From Streptomyces sp. NBC_00683 (GTDB lineage Bacteria; Actinomycetota; Actinomycetes; Streptomycetales; Streptomycetaceae), in NCBI RefSeq assembly GCF_036226745.1, contig NZ_CP109013.1, positions 6,510,001 to 6,574,000 of the forward strand: a stretch of 64,000 bases of DNA, in the 5' to 3' direction. The notes under the pieces are model-generated. The model was given only the letters and a program-made list of their open reading frames with translations, made no database searches and was not told the origin of the DNA. This document shows, in pieces, positions 50,456 through 57,999 of this stretch. Numbering within the stretch: position 1 is the stretch's first letter; each line of letters opens with the position of its first letter. The translations under genes and the position numbers were made by a program.

Positions 50456-51430
50456 ATGCGCACCCATCTCCGCAGCCGCCGAAGCCGTATCACGGCGCTG
50501 GCCGCCGCCTCCACCGTCGCAGCGCTCACCGTCGCGGTGCTCCCCAACTCCGCAGGCGCCGCCGAGTCCAGCCCCGTGGGCTTCGGCGCGGGCACCACCG
50601 GCGGCGGCAGCGCCTCCGCGGTGACCGTCAGCAGCCTCGCCGCGTTCAAGACGGCCGTCACCGGCGACACCGCCAAGACGGTCAAGGTGAGCGGTCTCAT
50701 CTCGCTCAGCGGCCAGGTCGACATCGGTTCCAACACCACCGTGCTCGGCGTCGGTTCGTCCTCCGGATTCACCGGCGGCGGCCTGCGCCTCAAGAGCGAG
50801 TCGAACATCGTCATCCGCAACCTGAACATCAGCAAGCCGCTCGCCCCCTCCGACGGCATCACCGTCCAGAACTCCACCAAGGTCTGGATCGACCACAACT
50901 CCTTCTCCGCGGACCGGGACCACGACAAGGACTACTACGACGGCCTGCTGGACATCACGCACGCCTCGGACAACGTCACCGTGTCCTGGAACACCTTCAA
51001 GAACCACTTCAAGGGAAGCCTCGTCGGGCACAGCGACAGCAACGAGAGCGAGGACAAGGGCCATCTGCGCGTGACGTACCACCACAACCACTTCCAGAAC
51101 GTCTTCTCCCGCATCCCGAGCCTCCGCTTCGGCACCGGCCACTTCTACGACAACTACGTCGAGGGCGCGGACACCGCCGTGCACTCCCGTATGGGTGCGC
51201 AGATGCTGGTCGAGAACAACGTCTTCCGCAACACGAAGGTCGCCATCACGACCAGCCGCAGCAGCGACGAGGACGGCTACGTCGTCCAGCGGGGCAACGA
51301 TCTCGGCGGCGCGGCCACCGAGATCTCCCAGACGGGCTCGTTCACCACGCCGCCGTACTCCTATACGGCCGAGCCCGCCTCGTCCGTCGCGGCCTCGGTG
51401 ACCGCGGGCGCGGGAGCCGGCAAGATCTGA
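50456..51430 (+). CDS. Secreted compact PL1 pectate lyase
   Basis: A 324-residue PL1 lyase of the shorter Bacillus/Streptomyces type. The signal peptide has an arginine-rich start and ends AGA-AE (about 36). The beta helix shows VGFGAGTTGGGS, SNTTVLGVGSSSGFTGGG, NIVIRNLNIS, KVWIDHNSF, YYDGLLDITHASDNVTVSWNTF and SRIPSLRFGTGHFYDNY with the catalytic arginine (R in SLRFG). It lacks the CADY...AAYDP insert of the two longer PL1 enzymes, so it is a distinct lineage. GAAAGGG precedes the ATG. Confidence 0.93.
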   Translation: MRTHLRSRRSRITALAAASTVAALTVAVLPNSAGAAESSPVGFGAGTTGGGSASAVTVSSLAAFKTAVTGDTAKTVKVSGLISLSGQVDIGSNTTVLGVGSSSGFTGGGLRLKSESNIVIRNLNISKPLAPSDGITVQNSTKVWIDHNSFSADRDHDKDYYDGLLDITHASDNVTVSWNTFKNHFKGSLVGHSDSNESEDKGHLRVTYHHNHFQNVFSRIPSLRFGTGHFYDNYVEGADTAVHSRMGAQMLVENNVFRNTKVAITTSRSSDEDGYVVQRGNDLGGAATEISQTGSFTTPPYSYTAEPASSVAASVTAGAGAGKI

Positions 51431-51446
51431 CCCGCGACGGGTGAGT

Positions 51447-51484
51447 GAGGGGTGCGCGGCCCGGACACGGGCGGCGCACCCCTC
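51447..51484. terminator. Terminator after the compact PL1 gene
   Basis: GAGGGGTGCGC (51447-51457) pairs exactly with GCGCACCCCTC (51474-51484). The right arm reaches the stop codon of the convergent DUF397 gene, so it can serve both strands. Confidence 0.78.
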
Positions 51485-51689
51485 AGCGGTCGGCCGCGAA
51501 CCGCACGAAGCGGGCCCAGTGGGCGGGGGAGACCGTCAGGTGGGGGCGGGTGACGTCCTTCGAGTCGCGCACGAGGACGGCGGGGCCGCTGGAGGTGACC
51601 TCGACGCACGCTCCCCCTTCGTTGGAGCTGTAGGTGCTCTTGGCCCACGTGAGGGATGCCGTCATGTCCACAGCGCCGATGTCACTCAT
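51483..51689 (-). CDS. DUF397 protein
   Basis: A 68-residue DUF397 protein (WAKSTYSSNEGGACVEV ... VLVRDSKD). It overlaps the stop of the Xre gene by four bases (ATGA). In Streptomyces these small proteins pair with an Xre/DUF5753 regulator, often with an ATPase-domain gene close by, and modulate development or antibiotic production. All three members occur here (51483, 51686, 52675). Confidence 0.92.
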   Translation of the reverse strand: MSDIGAVDMTASLTWAKSTYSSNEGGACVEVTSSGPAVLVRDSKDVTRPHLTVSPAHWARFVRFAADR

Positions 51690-52543
51690 GCCGCTCCCAG
51701 CAACTCCTTGATGACAGCGAGGGATTCGGACGGGTTGAGCGCCTGTGCCCTGATGCTGCCGTAGCGTGCGGCCAGGATACGGACTTCGTCCGGATCGGTG
51801 ACCAGACGGCTGATGTTCTGAACCTCCAGGTACGCCACCTGAGGTCGCCCTTTGGGTGTCAGAAGAATGAACGGCCCACCCATACCGGCATGCTGCACCC
51901 GGTCGGTCGGCATGACCTGAAGCTCCAGGCTCCTCAGCCGGCCCAGATCGAGCAGCTTCTCCAGCTGCGCCCTGTGCACCGTAGAACCGCCGATCGGCCG
52001 ACGCAGCACGGCCTCTTCGATGATGCACGTCAGGATCGGTGCAGGCCATCGAGTCAGGAGCTCCTGACGATCCATGCGTGAGGCGACCCGAAGTTCGATG
52101 GTCGCATCGTCCAGGAGCGGCTTGCGCATAGCGAAAAGGGCCCGCGCGTGGTCCTCGGTCTGCAGAAGGCCCGGCACGACATGGCTGCCGTACTCATGGA
52201 CCTCCACCGCATCCGCCTCCAACCGCGCGTAGTCCCGGAACCACGCCGGATGCTTCACCCGCGCCCTGGCCTTCGCCCGGGTGACGTCCTCCGTCGCGGC
52301 CCGCAGCAGCCCGCCCGCACCCAGCGCGTCGTCCGCCGCGTCCAGGAACTCCGGTTGCGGCGTCCTGCGTCCGCACTCCAGTGAGCGGACCAGGTCCTCG
52401 CTGTAGCCGAGCCGCTCACCGAGTTCCCGCTGGGTGAGTCCCGCCCGTTCACGGAGCAGCCGGACCTGGCGGCCGACCACCCGGAACAGGTCCGCCGCGC
52501 CCTCCGAGTCGTCGTTCTCCCCGATCGCGTCCGTCAGCCCCAT
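51686..52543 (-). CDS. Xre regulator with DUF5753 (Scr1-type) domain
   Basis: A 285-residue protein. The Xre HTH (LFRVVGRQVRLLRERAGLTQRELGERLGYSEDLVRSLECGRRTP, about 19-62) precedes the DUF5753 domain (YARLEADAVEVHEYGSHVVPGLLQTEDHARAL ... to the end). Translationally coupled to the DUF397 gene. The start ATG gives MGLTDAIGEN; upstream in-frame sequence does not look coding. Repeated GCGTAC(C/G)GT motifs in the divergent spacer may be its operator. Confidence 0.92.
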   Translation of the reverse strand: MGLTDAIGENDDSEGAADLFRVVGRQVRLLRERAGLTQRELGERLGYSEDLVRSLECGRRTPQPEFLDAADDALGAGGLLRAATEDVTRAKARARVKHPAWFRDYARLEADAVEVHEYGSHVVPGLLQTEDHARALFAMRKPLLDDATIELRVASRMDRQELLTRWPAPILTCIIEEAVLRRPIGGSTVHRAQLEKLLDLGRLRSLELQVMPTDRVQHAGMGGPFILLTPKGRPQVAYLEVQNISRLVTDPDEVRILAARYGSIRAQALNPSESLAVIKELLGAA

Positions 52544-52620
52544 CGCCGGCCCCGTTCGTCCCGCGTGCCGCACGGCGGACGACCGGTACCGATCACCACT
52601 CGCACCGGTACACGCACGCT

Positions 52621-52653
52621 GCGTACCGTAGTCACTCCTGGTCAGCGTACGGT
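52621..52653. promoter_or_regulatory. Direct repeats in the Xre-ATPase divergent spacer
   Basis: GCGTACCGT (52621-52629) and GCGTACGGT (52645-52653) are 24 bp apart and differ at one base. ACCGGTAC also occurs twice further left in the same spacer. They may be binding sites of the Xre regulator. Confidence 0.35.
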
Positions 52654-52674
52654 CACCCGGCCACGCTGAGTGGT

Positions 52675-53103
52675 GTGAAGAGCGAATCCGTACACACAGG
52701 CATGCGCCAACCGGTAACACCCGCACCGCAGTTCACCCAGCTGCTGAGCGCCACCCGGCGGGGTGCGCGCCTCGCCCGGCTGCTCGCCGTGGAGCAGCTC
52801 GCCGCATGGGGGTGGCCGCGCGGCGGCGAACCCATCGACGCGGCCGCACTCGTCGTCGCCGAACTGGCGGCCAACGCCGTGCGGCACGGGCGGCTGGAGG
52901 GGCGGGGCTTCCGGCTCGGCCTCGTACTCCTGCCGGGTGCGCGGCTGCGCATCGAGGTCACGGACCCGCGTGGTGAACGGGCCCTCGCCCGGTCCGGCGG
53001 GGGGTGCGGGCTGGTCGTCGTCGACGCGCTCGCCGCGGACTGGGGCGTGAGGCCGTTCCCGCCCTCGGGGAAGACGGTCTGGGCGGAGATCGGAATCAGG
53101 TGA
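52675..53103 (+). CDS. ATP-binding HATPase_c protein (RsbW-like)
   Basis: A 142-residue GHKL-fold protein. The N box is AALVVAELAANAVRHGRLEGRGF with the Mg-binding asparagine (N67 region), the G1 box is EVTDPRGERAL and the G2 box is GGGCGLVVVDALAADWGV. It resembles anti-sigma kinases but is of the short Streptomyces type encoded beside Xre/DUF397 pairs. The GTG at 52675 is the likely start (an ATG at 52702 is possible). It overlaps the convergent SnoaL gene by eight bases. Confidence 0.9.
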   Translation: MKSESVHTGMRQPVTPAPQFTQLLSATRRGARLARLLAVEQLAAWGWPRGGEPIDAAALVVAELAANAVRHGRLEGRGFRLGLVLLPGARLRIEVTDPRGERALARSGGGCGLVVVDALAADWGVRPFPPSGKTVWAEIGIR

Positions 53104-53506
53104 CGACCGGGGTGTTCTGGCAGGCGGTCAGCAGCCAACGGCCGTCGTCCTGCTTGGAGATGACGTAGAGGGGAGCGCCCTCGCTCTCATCGTCCGGGGT
53201 CAGGTAGCGCTGACGGACCTTTACCGCCGCGACGTCGGGGCGGATGAACAGTACGTGGGCGACCTCGTAGGTGACCCTGCCGTCCCAGTCCGAGGAGGGA
53301 AGCACCTTGCGGGTGAATTCCGAGATCGCGTCGAGGCCGATGAGGACCTTGCCGTGGCCGGTCGTCCAGATCGCGTCCGGGTGGAAGAGGCCGAGGAACT
53401 CCTCGGGGTCCTTGTTCACCTGTGAGTGCTCGACGGTGGCGACGAGCCGGCTGATCGCTTCGAGGTCTGCCGCGCGTGACGTGGATGGTGTAGTCATGGA
53501 CACCAT
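53096..53506 (-). CDS. SnoaL/NTF2-like (SgcJ/EcaC) protein
   Basis: A 136-residue cone-shaped NTF2-fold protein. ADLEAISRLVATVEHSQVNKDPEEFLGLFHPDAIWTT is the typical start of SgcJ/EcaC-family enzymes, and WLLTACQNTPV the typical end. The start at 53506 has GAGG at the right distance; one at 53497 is possible. Its promoter region carries a SoxR/MerR-like dyad (53512-53533), so it may be induced by redox-active or toxic compounds. Its substrate is unknown. Confidence 0.87.
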   Translation of the reverse strand: MVSMTTPSTSRAADLEAISRLVATVEHSQVNKDPEEFLGLFHPDAIWTTGHGKVLIGLDAISEFTRKVLPSSDWDGRVTYEVAHVLFIRPDVAAVKVRQRYLTPDDESEGAPLYVISKQDDGRWLLTACQNTPVVT

Positions 53507-53511
53507 CGTTG

Positions 53512-53533
53512 GACCTCAAGTTCGATTGAGGTC
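53512..53533 (-). promoter_or_regulatory. SoxR/MerR-type dyad upstream of the SnoaL gene
   Basis: GACCTCAA (53512-53519) and TTGAGGTC (53526-53533) are perfect 8-bp arms around GTTCGA. The inner CCTCAAG...TTGAGG closely matches the known SoxR box (CCTCAAGTTAACTTGAGG), with three changes, all in the centre. It lies six bases from the ATG of the SnoaL gene. Confidence 0.6.
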
Positions 53534-53661
53534 AAGGGATGATCGCGGGAAGGTGGTCACCAGGCGGAAAATCGCTTCGAGTGCGCGAAAGTGGCCTGAC
53601 TGGGCCGGTGGCAACGCGTGCACCAGCCTGCGGAACCTTCTTCGACTGGGAGTGTCGCCCG

Positions 53662-54258
53662 TCACCGCAGTTGGTTGAATGCCTGGTCGGCGTCGGCTAC
53701 GGCCTCGGGGTGAACGTCGTGGGCGGTTCGGCCGTCGGCGATCTTCTGCCAGTTGGTCCGGGAGAGCACCCGTTGGACCGCGAGCACCTGGGCGGCCCGC
53801 AGGCGCGCCTGGATGCCTTCGCCGAGGGCGTCCGCCAGTGCCTCCTCATCCTCGAGCTGGTACCGCGTGAGCCGTCCCGCCAGGCTCGGCGTGGTGAACA
53901 CCAGTCGATGGAACGCCACCACCTCGGGATGATCGTTGAGGCCGGTGACGGGGTCGTACCGATCGAGGCCGGCCTGGAAGTGCCGGTGCAGCGCCGTCAC
54001 CGGCTTGATGCCGGACCTGCGGTCACGTACGACGCGTGCCGCCTCTCCTTGGTGGTCCGCGAACCGGTGCAGCACCAGGTCTTCCTTGGTGGGGAAGTAC
54101 CGGAAGAGGGTGGGCTTGGAGATCTCGGCCGCCGCGGCGATGTCGTTGACCGAGACGCGGTCGAAGCCGTGCTCCAGGAACAGCGAGACGGCCGCGTCGC
54201 CGATGGCGTCGCGCGTCCGCTCCTTCTTGCGGGCCCGCAGTCCCGTCGACTCGCTCAT
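53662..54258 (-). CDS. TetR-family regulator
   Basis: A 198-residue TetR protein: RARKKERTRDAIGDAAVSLFLEHGFDRVSVNDIAAAAEISKPTLFRYFPTKEDLV-type HTH (about 8-60), then a helical ligand domain of the TetR_C_17 kind (VVAFHRLVFTTPSLAGRLTRYQLEDEEAL). It is divergent from the NmrA-like gene with a 54-base spacer containing a dyad, so it is probably the repressor of both. Confidence 0.92.
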   Translation of the reverse strand: MSESTGLRARKKERTRDAIGDAAVSLFLEHGFDRVSVNDIAAAAEISKPTLFRYFPTKEDLVLHRFADHQGEAARVVRDRRSGIKPVTALHRHFQAGLDRYDPVTGLNDHPEVVAFHRLVFTTPSLAGRLTRYQLEDEEALADALGEGIQARLRAAQVLAVQRVLSRTNWQKIADGRTAHDVHPEAVADADQAFNQLR

Positions 54259-54277
54259 CAGACCACCGTAACATTCA

Positions 54278-54305
54278 TTACCAGGTTGAGTTTTTAACCG
54301 AGTAA
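54278..54305. promoter_or_regulatory. TetR operator in the TetR-NmrA spacer
   Basis: TTACCAGGTT (54278-54287) and AACCGAGTAA (54296-54305) form an inverted repeat with eight of ten pairs and an 8-base centre (GAGTTTTT). It ends eight bases before the ATG of the NmrA gene. Confidence 0.55.
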
Positions 54306-54312
54306 CGTTTTT

Positions 54313-55209
54313 ATGGGCGGCATGAACCAGATGGACATTCCTCCCGTGCTCGTAACCGGGGCGACGGGCCGGGTCGGCCGCGTCGTCATCGACCAACTCC
54401 TCGACGCAGGCGTGCCGGTCCGCGCCCTCACCCGTCGCTCCGAGGCCGCGGCGACGCTGCCGGCGAAGGTCGAGGTCTTCACCGGCGACCTCACCGTGCC
54501 CGAGACGCTCGACCGGGCATTGAACGGCGCCGGTGCGGTCTTCCTCGTCTGGACCGCCCCGCCTCGGACCGCCGAGGCAGTCGTCGAGCGGCTGGCAGCC
54601 CACGTGCGGCGGGTCGTCCTCCTCTCCTCCCCGCATCAGACGCCGCACCCCCTCTTCCAGCAGCCCAATCCCATGGCTGTGCTGCACGCCGACATCGAGC
54701 GGCTCATCGCGGCCACCGGACTCGAGTCGACGATCATCCGGCCGGGGATGTTCGCGTCGAACGCGCTGGCCTGGTGGGCGCCCGCGATCCGGGCCGGCGA
54801 GGTCGTCCGGTGGCCTTACGGTGCTGCCGAGTCGGCACCGGTCGACGACCGCGACGTCGCGGCCGTCGCGGCGCGGACGCTCTATCGGGGCGGATACGTC
54901 GGAGGCGACTACGTCCTTACGGGCCCCGAATCACTGACCCAAGCCGCGCAGGTGGACGTCATCGGTGACGCCCTGGGGCGCCGGATCGCATTCGAGGAGA
55001 TGACGCCGGATGAGTTCCGAAGCCTGTGCGAGGGCACAGCGCCCAGTTCGGTTGTCGACATGCTGCTCGCTGCGTGGAGCGCGGCGGTCGGACAGCCCGC
55101 GTACGTCACCACTGCGGTGGCCGACATCCTCGGGACGGCGCCGCGAACGTTTCGCCAGTGGGCCGCCGACCACGCCACCGCGTTCACGGAGGGTTCGGAG
55201 GGGTCGTAG
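54313..55209 (+). CDS. NmrA-like NAD(P)-binding protein
   Basis: A 298-residue atypical SDR. The N-terminal dinucleotide motif is VLVTGATGRVGRVVIDQLLDAG (about 13-34), followed by LTRRSEAAATLP and GDLTVPETL. There is no YxxxK active site, which fits NmrA/HSCARG-type sensors or quinone reductases. ATGs at 54313, 54322 and 54331 are all possible starts. No strong ribosome binding site is seen, so a leaderless or TetR-controlled short leader is likely. Confidence 0.87.
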   Translation: MGGMNQMDIPPVLVTGATGRVGRVVIDQLLDAGVPVRALTRRSEAAATLPAKVEVFTGDLTVPETLDRALNGAGAVFLVWTAPPRTAEAVVERLAAHVRRVVLLSSPHQTPHPLFQQPNPMAVLHADIERLIAATGLESTIIRPGMFASNALAWWAPAIRAGEVVRWPYGAAESAPVDDRDVAAVAARTLYRGGYVGGDYVLTGPESLTQAAQVDVIGDALGRRIAFEEMTPDEFRSLCEGTAPSSVVDMLLAAWSAAVGQPAYVTTAVADILGTAPRTFRQWAADHATAFTEGSEGS

Positions 55210-55242
55210 GCTCAGCGGCCCAGGGCAATCGTGCGTACGCCC

Positions 55243-55872
55243 TTAGGGACGGCGGGCCAGCAAGTGGGCGTCGAGGAAGCCTCGCTCGGAGGCCGGGTCG
55301 TGGATCAGCCGGGCGAACGTGACGAGCCCGGCCCCGGCCAGCAACTCTGCGAACCGGTCCACCGGCCAGCTGTAGGCGGGCGTCACCTTGTGGTCGAAGC
55401 GGACCGGCGCCGGTCCGTCGGTCGCGAAGAACGAGACCAGGAACAGGCCCCCTGGTGCCAGAACACGTACCTGCTCGGCGAGCAGCGCGGGCAATTCCCC
55501 AGGCGGAGTATGGATCACCGAGTAGTGGGCCAGCACGCCGCCGAGCGCGCCGTCCTCGACCGGCAGGGCCTCCATCGGCGCCTCATCGAACCGCAGCGCC
55601 GGATGGGCCCGCCGGGCGTGGTCGACCATGCCCGGGGAGAGGTCGAGCCCGAAGGCGTCCAGCCCCAGTTCGTGCAACATGGCCGTCAGATGTCCAGGCC
55701 CGCACCCGATGTCGGCTGCCCGCGGGTTCCCCGTCCCGCGAACCAGCTCGGCGAACGTGCCGATCATGTTCCGTGAGAACGGCTGCGTGTCCAGTCGATT
55801 GGCGAACATCGACGCATAGAGCTCGACGACCCCGTCGTAGGCCGCCCTGGTCTCGTCCTGGTGTCCCGCCAT
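55243..55872 (-). CDS. Class I SAM-dependent methyltransferase
   Basis: A 209-residue methyltransferase of the Methyltransf_11/25 type. SAM motif I is [11 protein letters not shown] (about 52-62), followed by [14 protein letters not shown] and the motif IV-like [13 protein letters not shown]. No partner gene suggests a substrate. Confidence 0.9.
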   Translation of the reverse strand: MAGHQDETRAAYDGVVELYASMFANRLDTQPFSRNMIGTFAELVRGTGNPRAADIGCGPGHLTAMLHELGLDAFGLDLSPGMVDHARRAHPALRFDEAPMEALPVEDGALGGVLAHYSVIHTPPGELPALLAEQVRVLAPGGLFLVSFFATDGPAPVRFDHKVTPAYSWPVDRFAELLAGAGLVTFARLIHDPASERGFLDAHLLARRP

Positions 55873-56004
55873 GGCGAAGAAGCTAACACTCGTGCCGTTC
55901 GCGGCCGTTCTCCGGCTCCGTACCGCCCCTGGGGCTTGATCCCATCACCTGAGTACGGGACGACCCCAGTGGGTTCGAGAAGGGACTGCCTCTACCGTGC
56001 CAGG

Positions 56005-56538
56005 ATGGCAACTCAGGTGATTGTGCTCAACGGCGGGTCCAGCTCGGGCAAGTCCGGGATCGTCCGGTGTCTGCAGGCGGTACTGCGGGATCCGTGGCTC
56101 GCCGCCGCGGTCGACTCGCTGATCGAGGCGATGCCCGCATCCATGCAGACGTCGGACGCGGGAATCGAATTCGCCGCGGACGGCGCGGTGAATGTCGGCT
56201 CGCAGTTCCGGGAGCTGGAAGCGGCGTGGATGGAGGGGGTCGCCGCGATGGCCCGCGCGGGCGCCCGGGTCATCGTCGACGACGTCTTCCTCGGCGGAGC
56301 GGCGTCCCAGGAGCGGTGGCGGAAGGCCCTGGGCGGACTGGACGTGCTGTGGGTCGGCGTCAGGTGCGAGGGTGAGGTCGCCGCGGCCCGCGAGGTCGCC
56401 CGCGGGGACCGGGCCCAGGGGATGGCCGCCCTGCAGGCGGAGACGGTCCACCGGGGCGTGGTCTACGACCTCGAGGTGGACACCACGCACACGGAGTCCC
56501 TGGACTGTGCGCGGGTTGTCGCCGCGCGGGTCGGGTGA
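56005..56538 (+). CDS. cpt: Chloramphenicol phosphotransferase-like protein
   Basis: A 177-residue P-loop kinase, close in length and sequence to the Streptomyces venezuelae chloramphenicol 3-O-phosphotransferase as I recall it. The P-loop is GGSSSGKSG (10-18), the proposed catalytic aspartate is D37 in [10 protein letters not shown], and [10 protein letters not shown] (about 93) and WVGVRCEG are conserved. In the producer it gives self-resistance; here no chloramphenicol biosynthesis genes are in the window, so the role may be intrinsic resistance or another kinase reaction. AGGATGG: the ATG follows GTGCCAGG. Confidence 0.88.
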   Translation: MATQVIVLNGGSSSGKSGIVRCLQAVLRDPWLAAAVDSLIEAMPASMQTSDAGIEFAADGAVNVGSQFRELEAAWMEGVAAMARAGARVIVDDVFLGGAASQERWRKALGGLDVLWVGVRCEGEVAAAREVARGDRAQGMAALQAETVHRGVVYDLEVDTTHTESLDCARVVAARVG

Positions 56539-56568
56539 CCGCGACGCCACCGGGACCGCGCGGCGCCG

Positions 56569-57060
56569 TCACCGGCGGGCCGTGCTGCTCGCGCCGTCGA
56601 GCGACTCCCGGATGATGTCCGCGTGCCCGGCGTGCTGGGCCGTCTCCTGGAGGAGGTGCAGCAGGATCCGGCGCACCGGCCAGTGGTGCACGACGCCCGG
56701 CTCCCAGGGCGCCTCCGGCAGGCGTACCTCCGCGTCCGGATCCGCCTTCGCGTACGCCTCGTCCGTGGCACGCGCGGATTCGGCATAGGCGGCGCGCAGG
56801 CTGTCGACGGTTGCGCCCTCAGGTGCCAGGTACTGGGTCATGTCCCACATCCCGTCCGGGGTCCGGCCGCTGGTGTCGGTCATGATGTGCGTCCAGACCC
56901 GCTCGCCCTGGGTGAGGTGGTTGAGGATGCCTCCGAGCGTCAGCTCGCTCGCGGTGGAACGCTCCGCGACCTGCGTGTCGGTGATGTCCCGCACGGTGAT
57001 GAGGAGGAGTCGCCGCGCATCGCGCAGAGCGGTCAGGACGCTCTCGGTCTCAGGTGTCAT
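56569..57060 (-). CDS. DinB-family protein
   Basis: A 163-residue four-helix-bundle protein of the DinB/DUF664 group. The metal-ligand histidines are visible as ILNHLTQGERVW (about 48), HHWPVRRILLHLLQETAQHAGHAD (two histidines, about 135-146). Such proteins include mycothiol- and bacillithiol-dependent transferases, so a mycothiol-S-transferase role is plausible in an actinobacterium. The start ATG is at 57060. Convergent with the cpt-like gene. Confidence 0.88.
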   Translation of the reverse strand: MTPETESVLTALRDARRLLLITVRDITDTQVAERSTASELTLGGILNHLTQGERVWTHIMTDTSGRTPDGMWDMTQYLAPEGATVDSLRAAYAESARATDEAYAKADPDAEVRLPEAPWEPGVVHHWPVRRILLHLLQETAQHAGHADIIRESLDGASSTARR

Positions 57061-57195
57061 GCGGACAGGCCAGGAAGCAATCAGGTCAGGTTCCGGCCCA
57101 ATGGATACCGGGAATCAGCCGTCGCCGTTGAACGTTGAACGGGCGGCGGAGGGTGGCTCCGCACCCGTACGGCAGAGCTGGAGAGAAGAAGAGTC

Positions 57196-57930
57196 ATGCG
57201 CGTCGAGATCTGGAGCGACATCGCCTGCCCCTGGTGCTACATCGGGAAGGCGCGCTTCGAGAAGGGCCTGGCCGAGTTCGCCCACCGTGACGAGGTCGAG
57301 GTGGTGCACCGCTCCTTCGAGCTCGACCCCGGGCGTGCCAAGGGCGACACCGAGAAGGTGATCGACATGCTGGCGCAGAAGTACGGGCGCACCCCCGAGG
57401 AGGCCCGCGGCATGGAGGCGAATGTCGCGGCGAACGCGCAGTCCGAAGGGCTCGGCTACCGCTCCGAGGGGCGTGACCACGGCAGCACCTTCGACATCCA
57501 CCGGCTGCTGCACCTGGCCAAGGCGCGCGGTCGCCAGGACGAGCTGCTGAGCCTCGCCTACCGGGCGAACTTCGCCGAGGAGCGCTCGGTCTTCGACGAC
57601 GCGGTGCTGGCCGACCTCGCCGTGGAGGCGGGGCTCGACCGGGAGGAGTCGCTGGCGGTGCTCGCCGACCCCGAGGCGTACGCCGACGAGGTGCGGGCCG
57701 ACGAGCGTGAGGCGGCCGAGCTGGGCGCCAACGCGGTGCCGTTCTTCGTGTTCGACCGGCGCTACGGAATCTCCGGCGGCCAGCCCTCGGAGGTCTTCGT
57801 CCAGGCGCTGGAGCGGGCGTGGAAGGACCGTCCGGTCAGCGCGCTCACCACCCTCGGCGGCGACGCCGAGGCCTGCGACGCGGACGGGGCCTGCGAGGTC
57901 CCCCAGGGCGCCTCCGACGGGCACGCATAA
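57196..57930 (+). CDS. FrnE-type DsbA-family oxidoreductase
   Basis: A 244-residue cytoplasmic thioredoxin-fold protein of the FrnE/DsbA-like group. The CPWC active site is at C11-C14 (SDIACPWCYIGK), with helical insert and a conserved VPFFVFDRRYGISGGQP (cis-proline) near residue 180. A C-terminal CDADGACEVPQ tail adds two cysteines. FrnE was first linked to frenolicin biosynthesis, but homologues are widespread. Ribosome binding site GGAGAGAAGAAG. Confidence 0.92.
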   Translation: MRVEIWSDIACPWCYIGKARFEKGLAEFAHRDEVEVVHRSFELDPGRAKGDTEKVIDMLAQKYGRTPEEARGMEANVAANAQSEGLGYRSEGRDHGSTFDIHRLLHLAKARGRQDELLSLAYRANFAEERSVFDDAVLADLAVEAGLDREESLAVLADPEAYADEVRADEREAAELGANAVPFFVFDRRYGISGGQPSEVFVQALERAWKDRPVSALTTLGGDAEACDADGACEVPQGASDGHA

Positions 57931-57945
57931 GCACTTCTTGGGTCT

Positions 57946-57984
57946 GCCCCTCAACTCTTCGTGATTGACGAGGGGTTGAGGGGC
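57946..57984 (+). terminator. Terminator hairpin after the FrnE gene
   Basis: GCCCCTCAAC (57946-57955) pairs perfectly with GTTGAGGGGC (57975-57984). It lies between the FrnE stop and the aminotransferase start and could also influence expression of the latter. Confidence 0.7.
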
Positions 57985-57999
57985 GGACAGGGTGGACGC

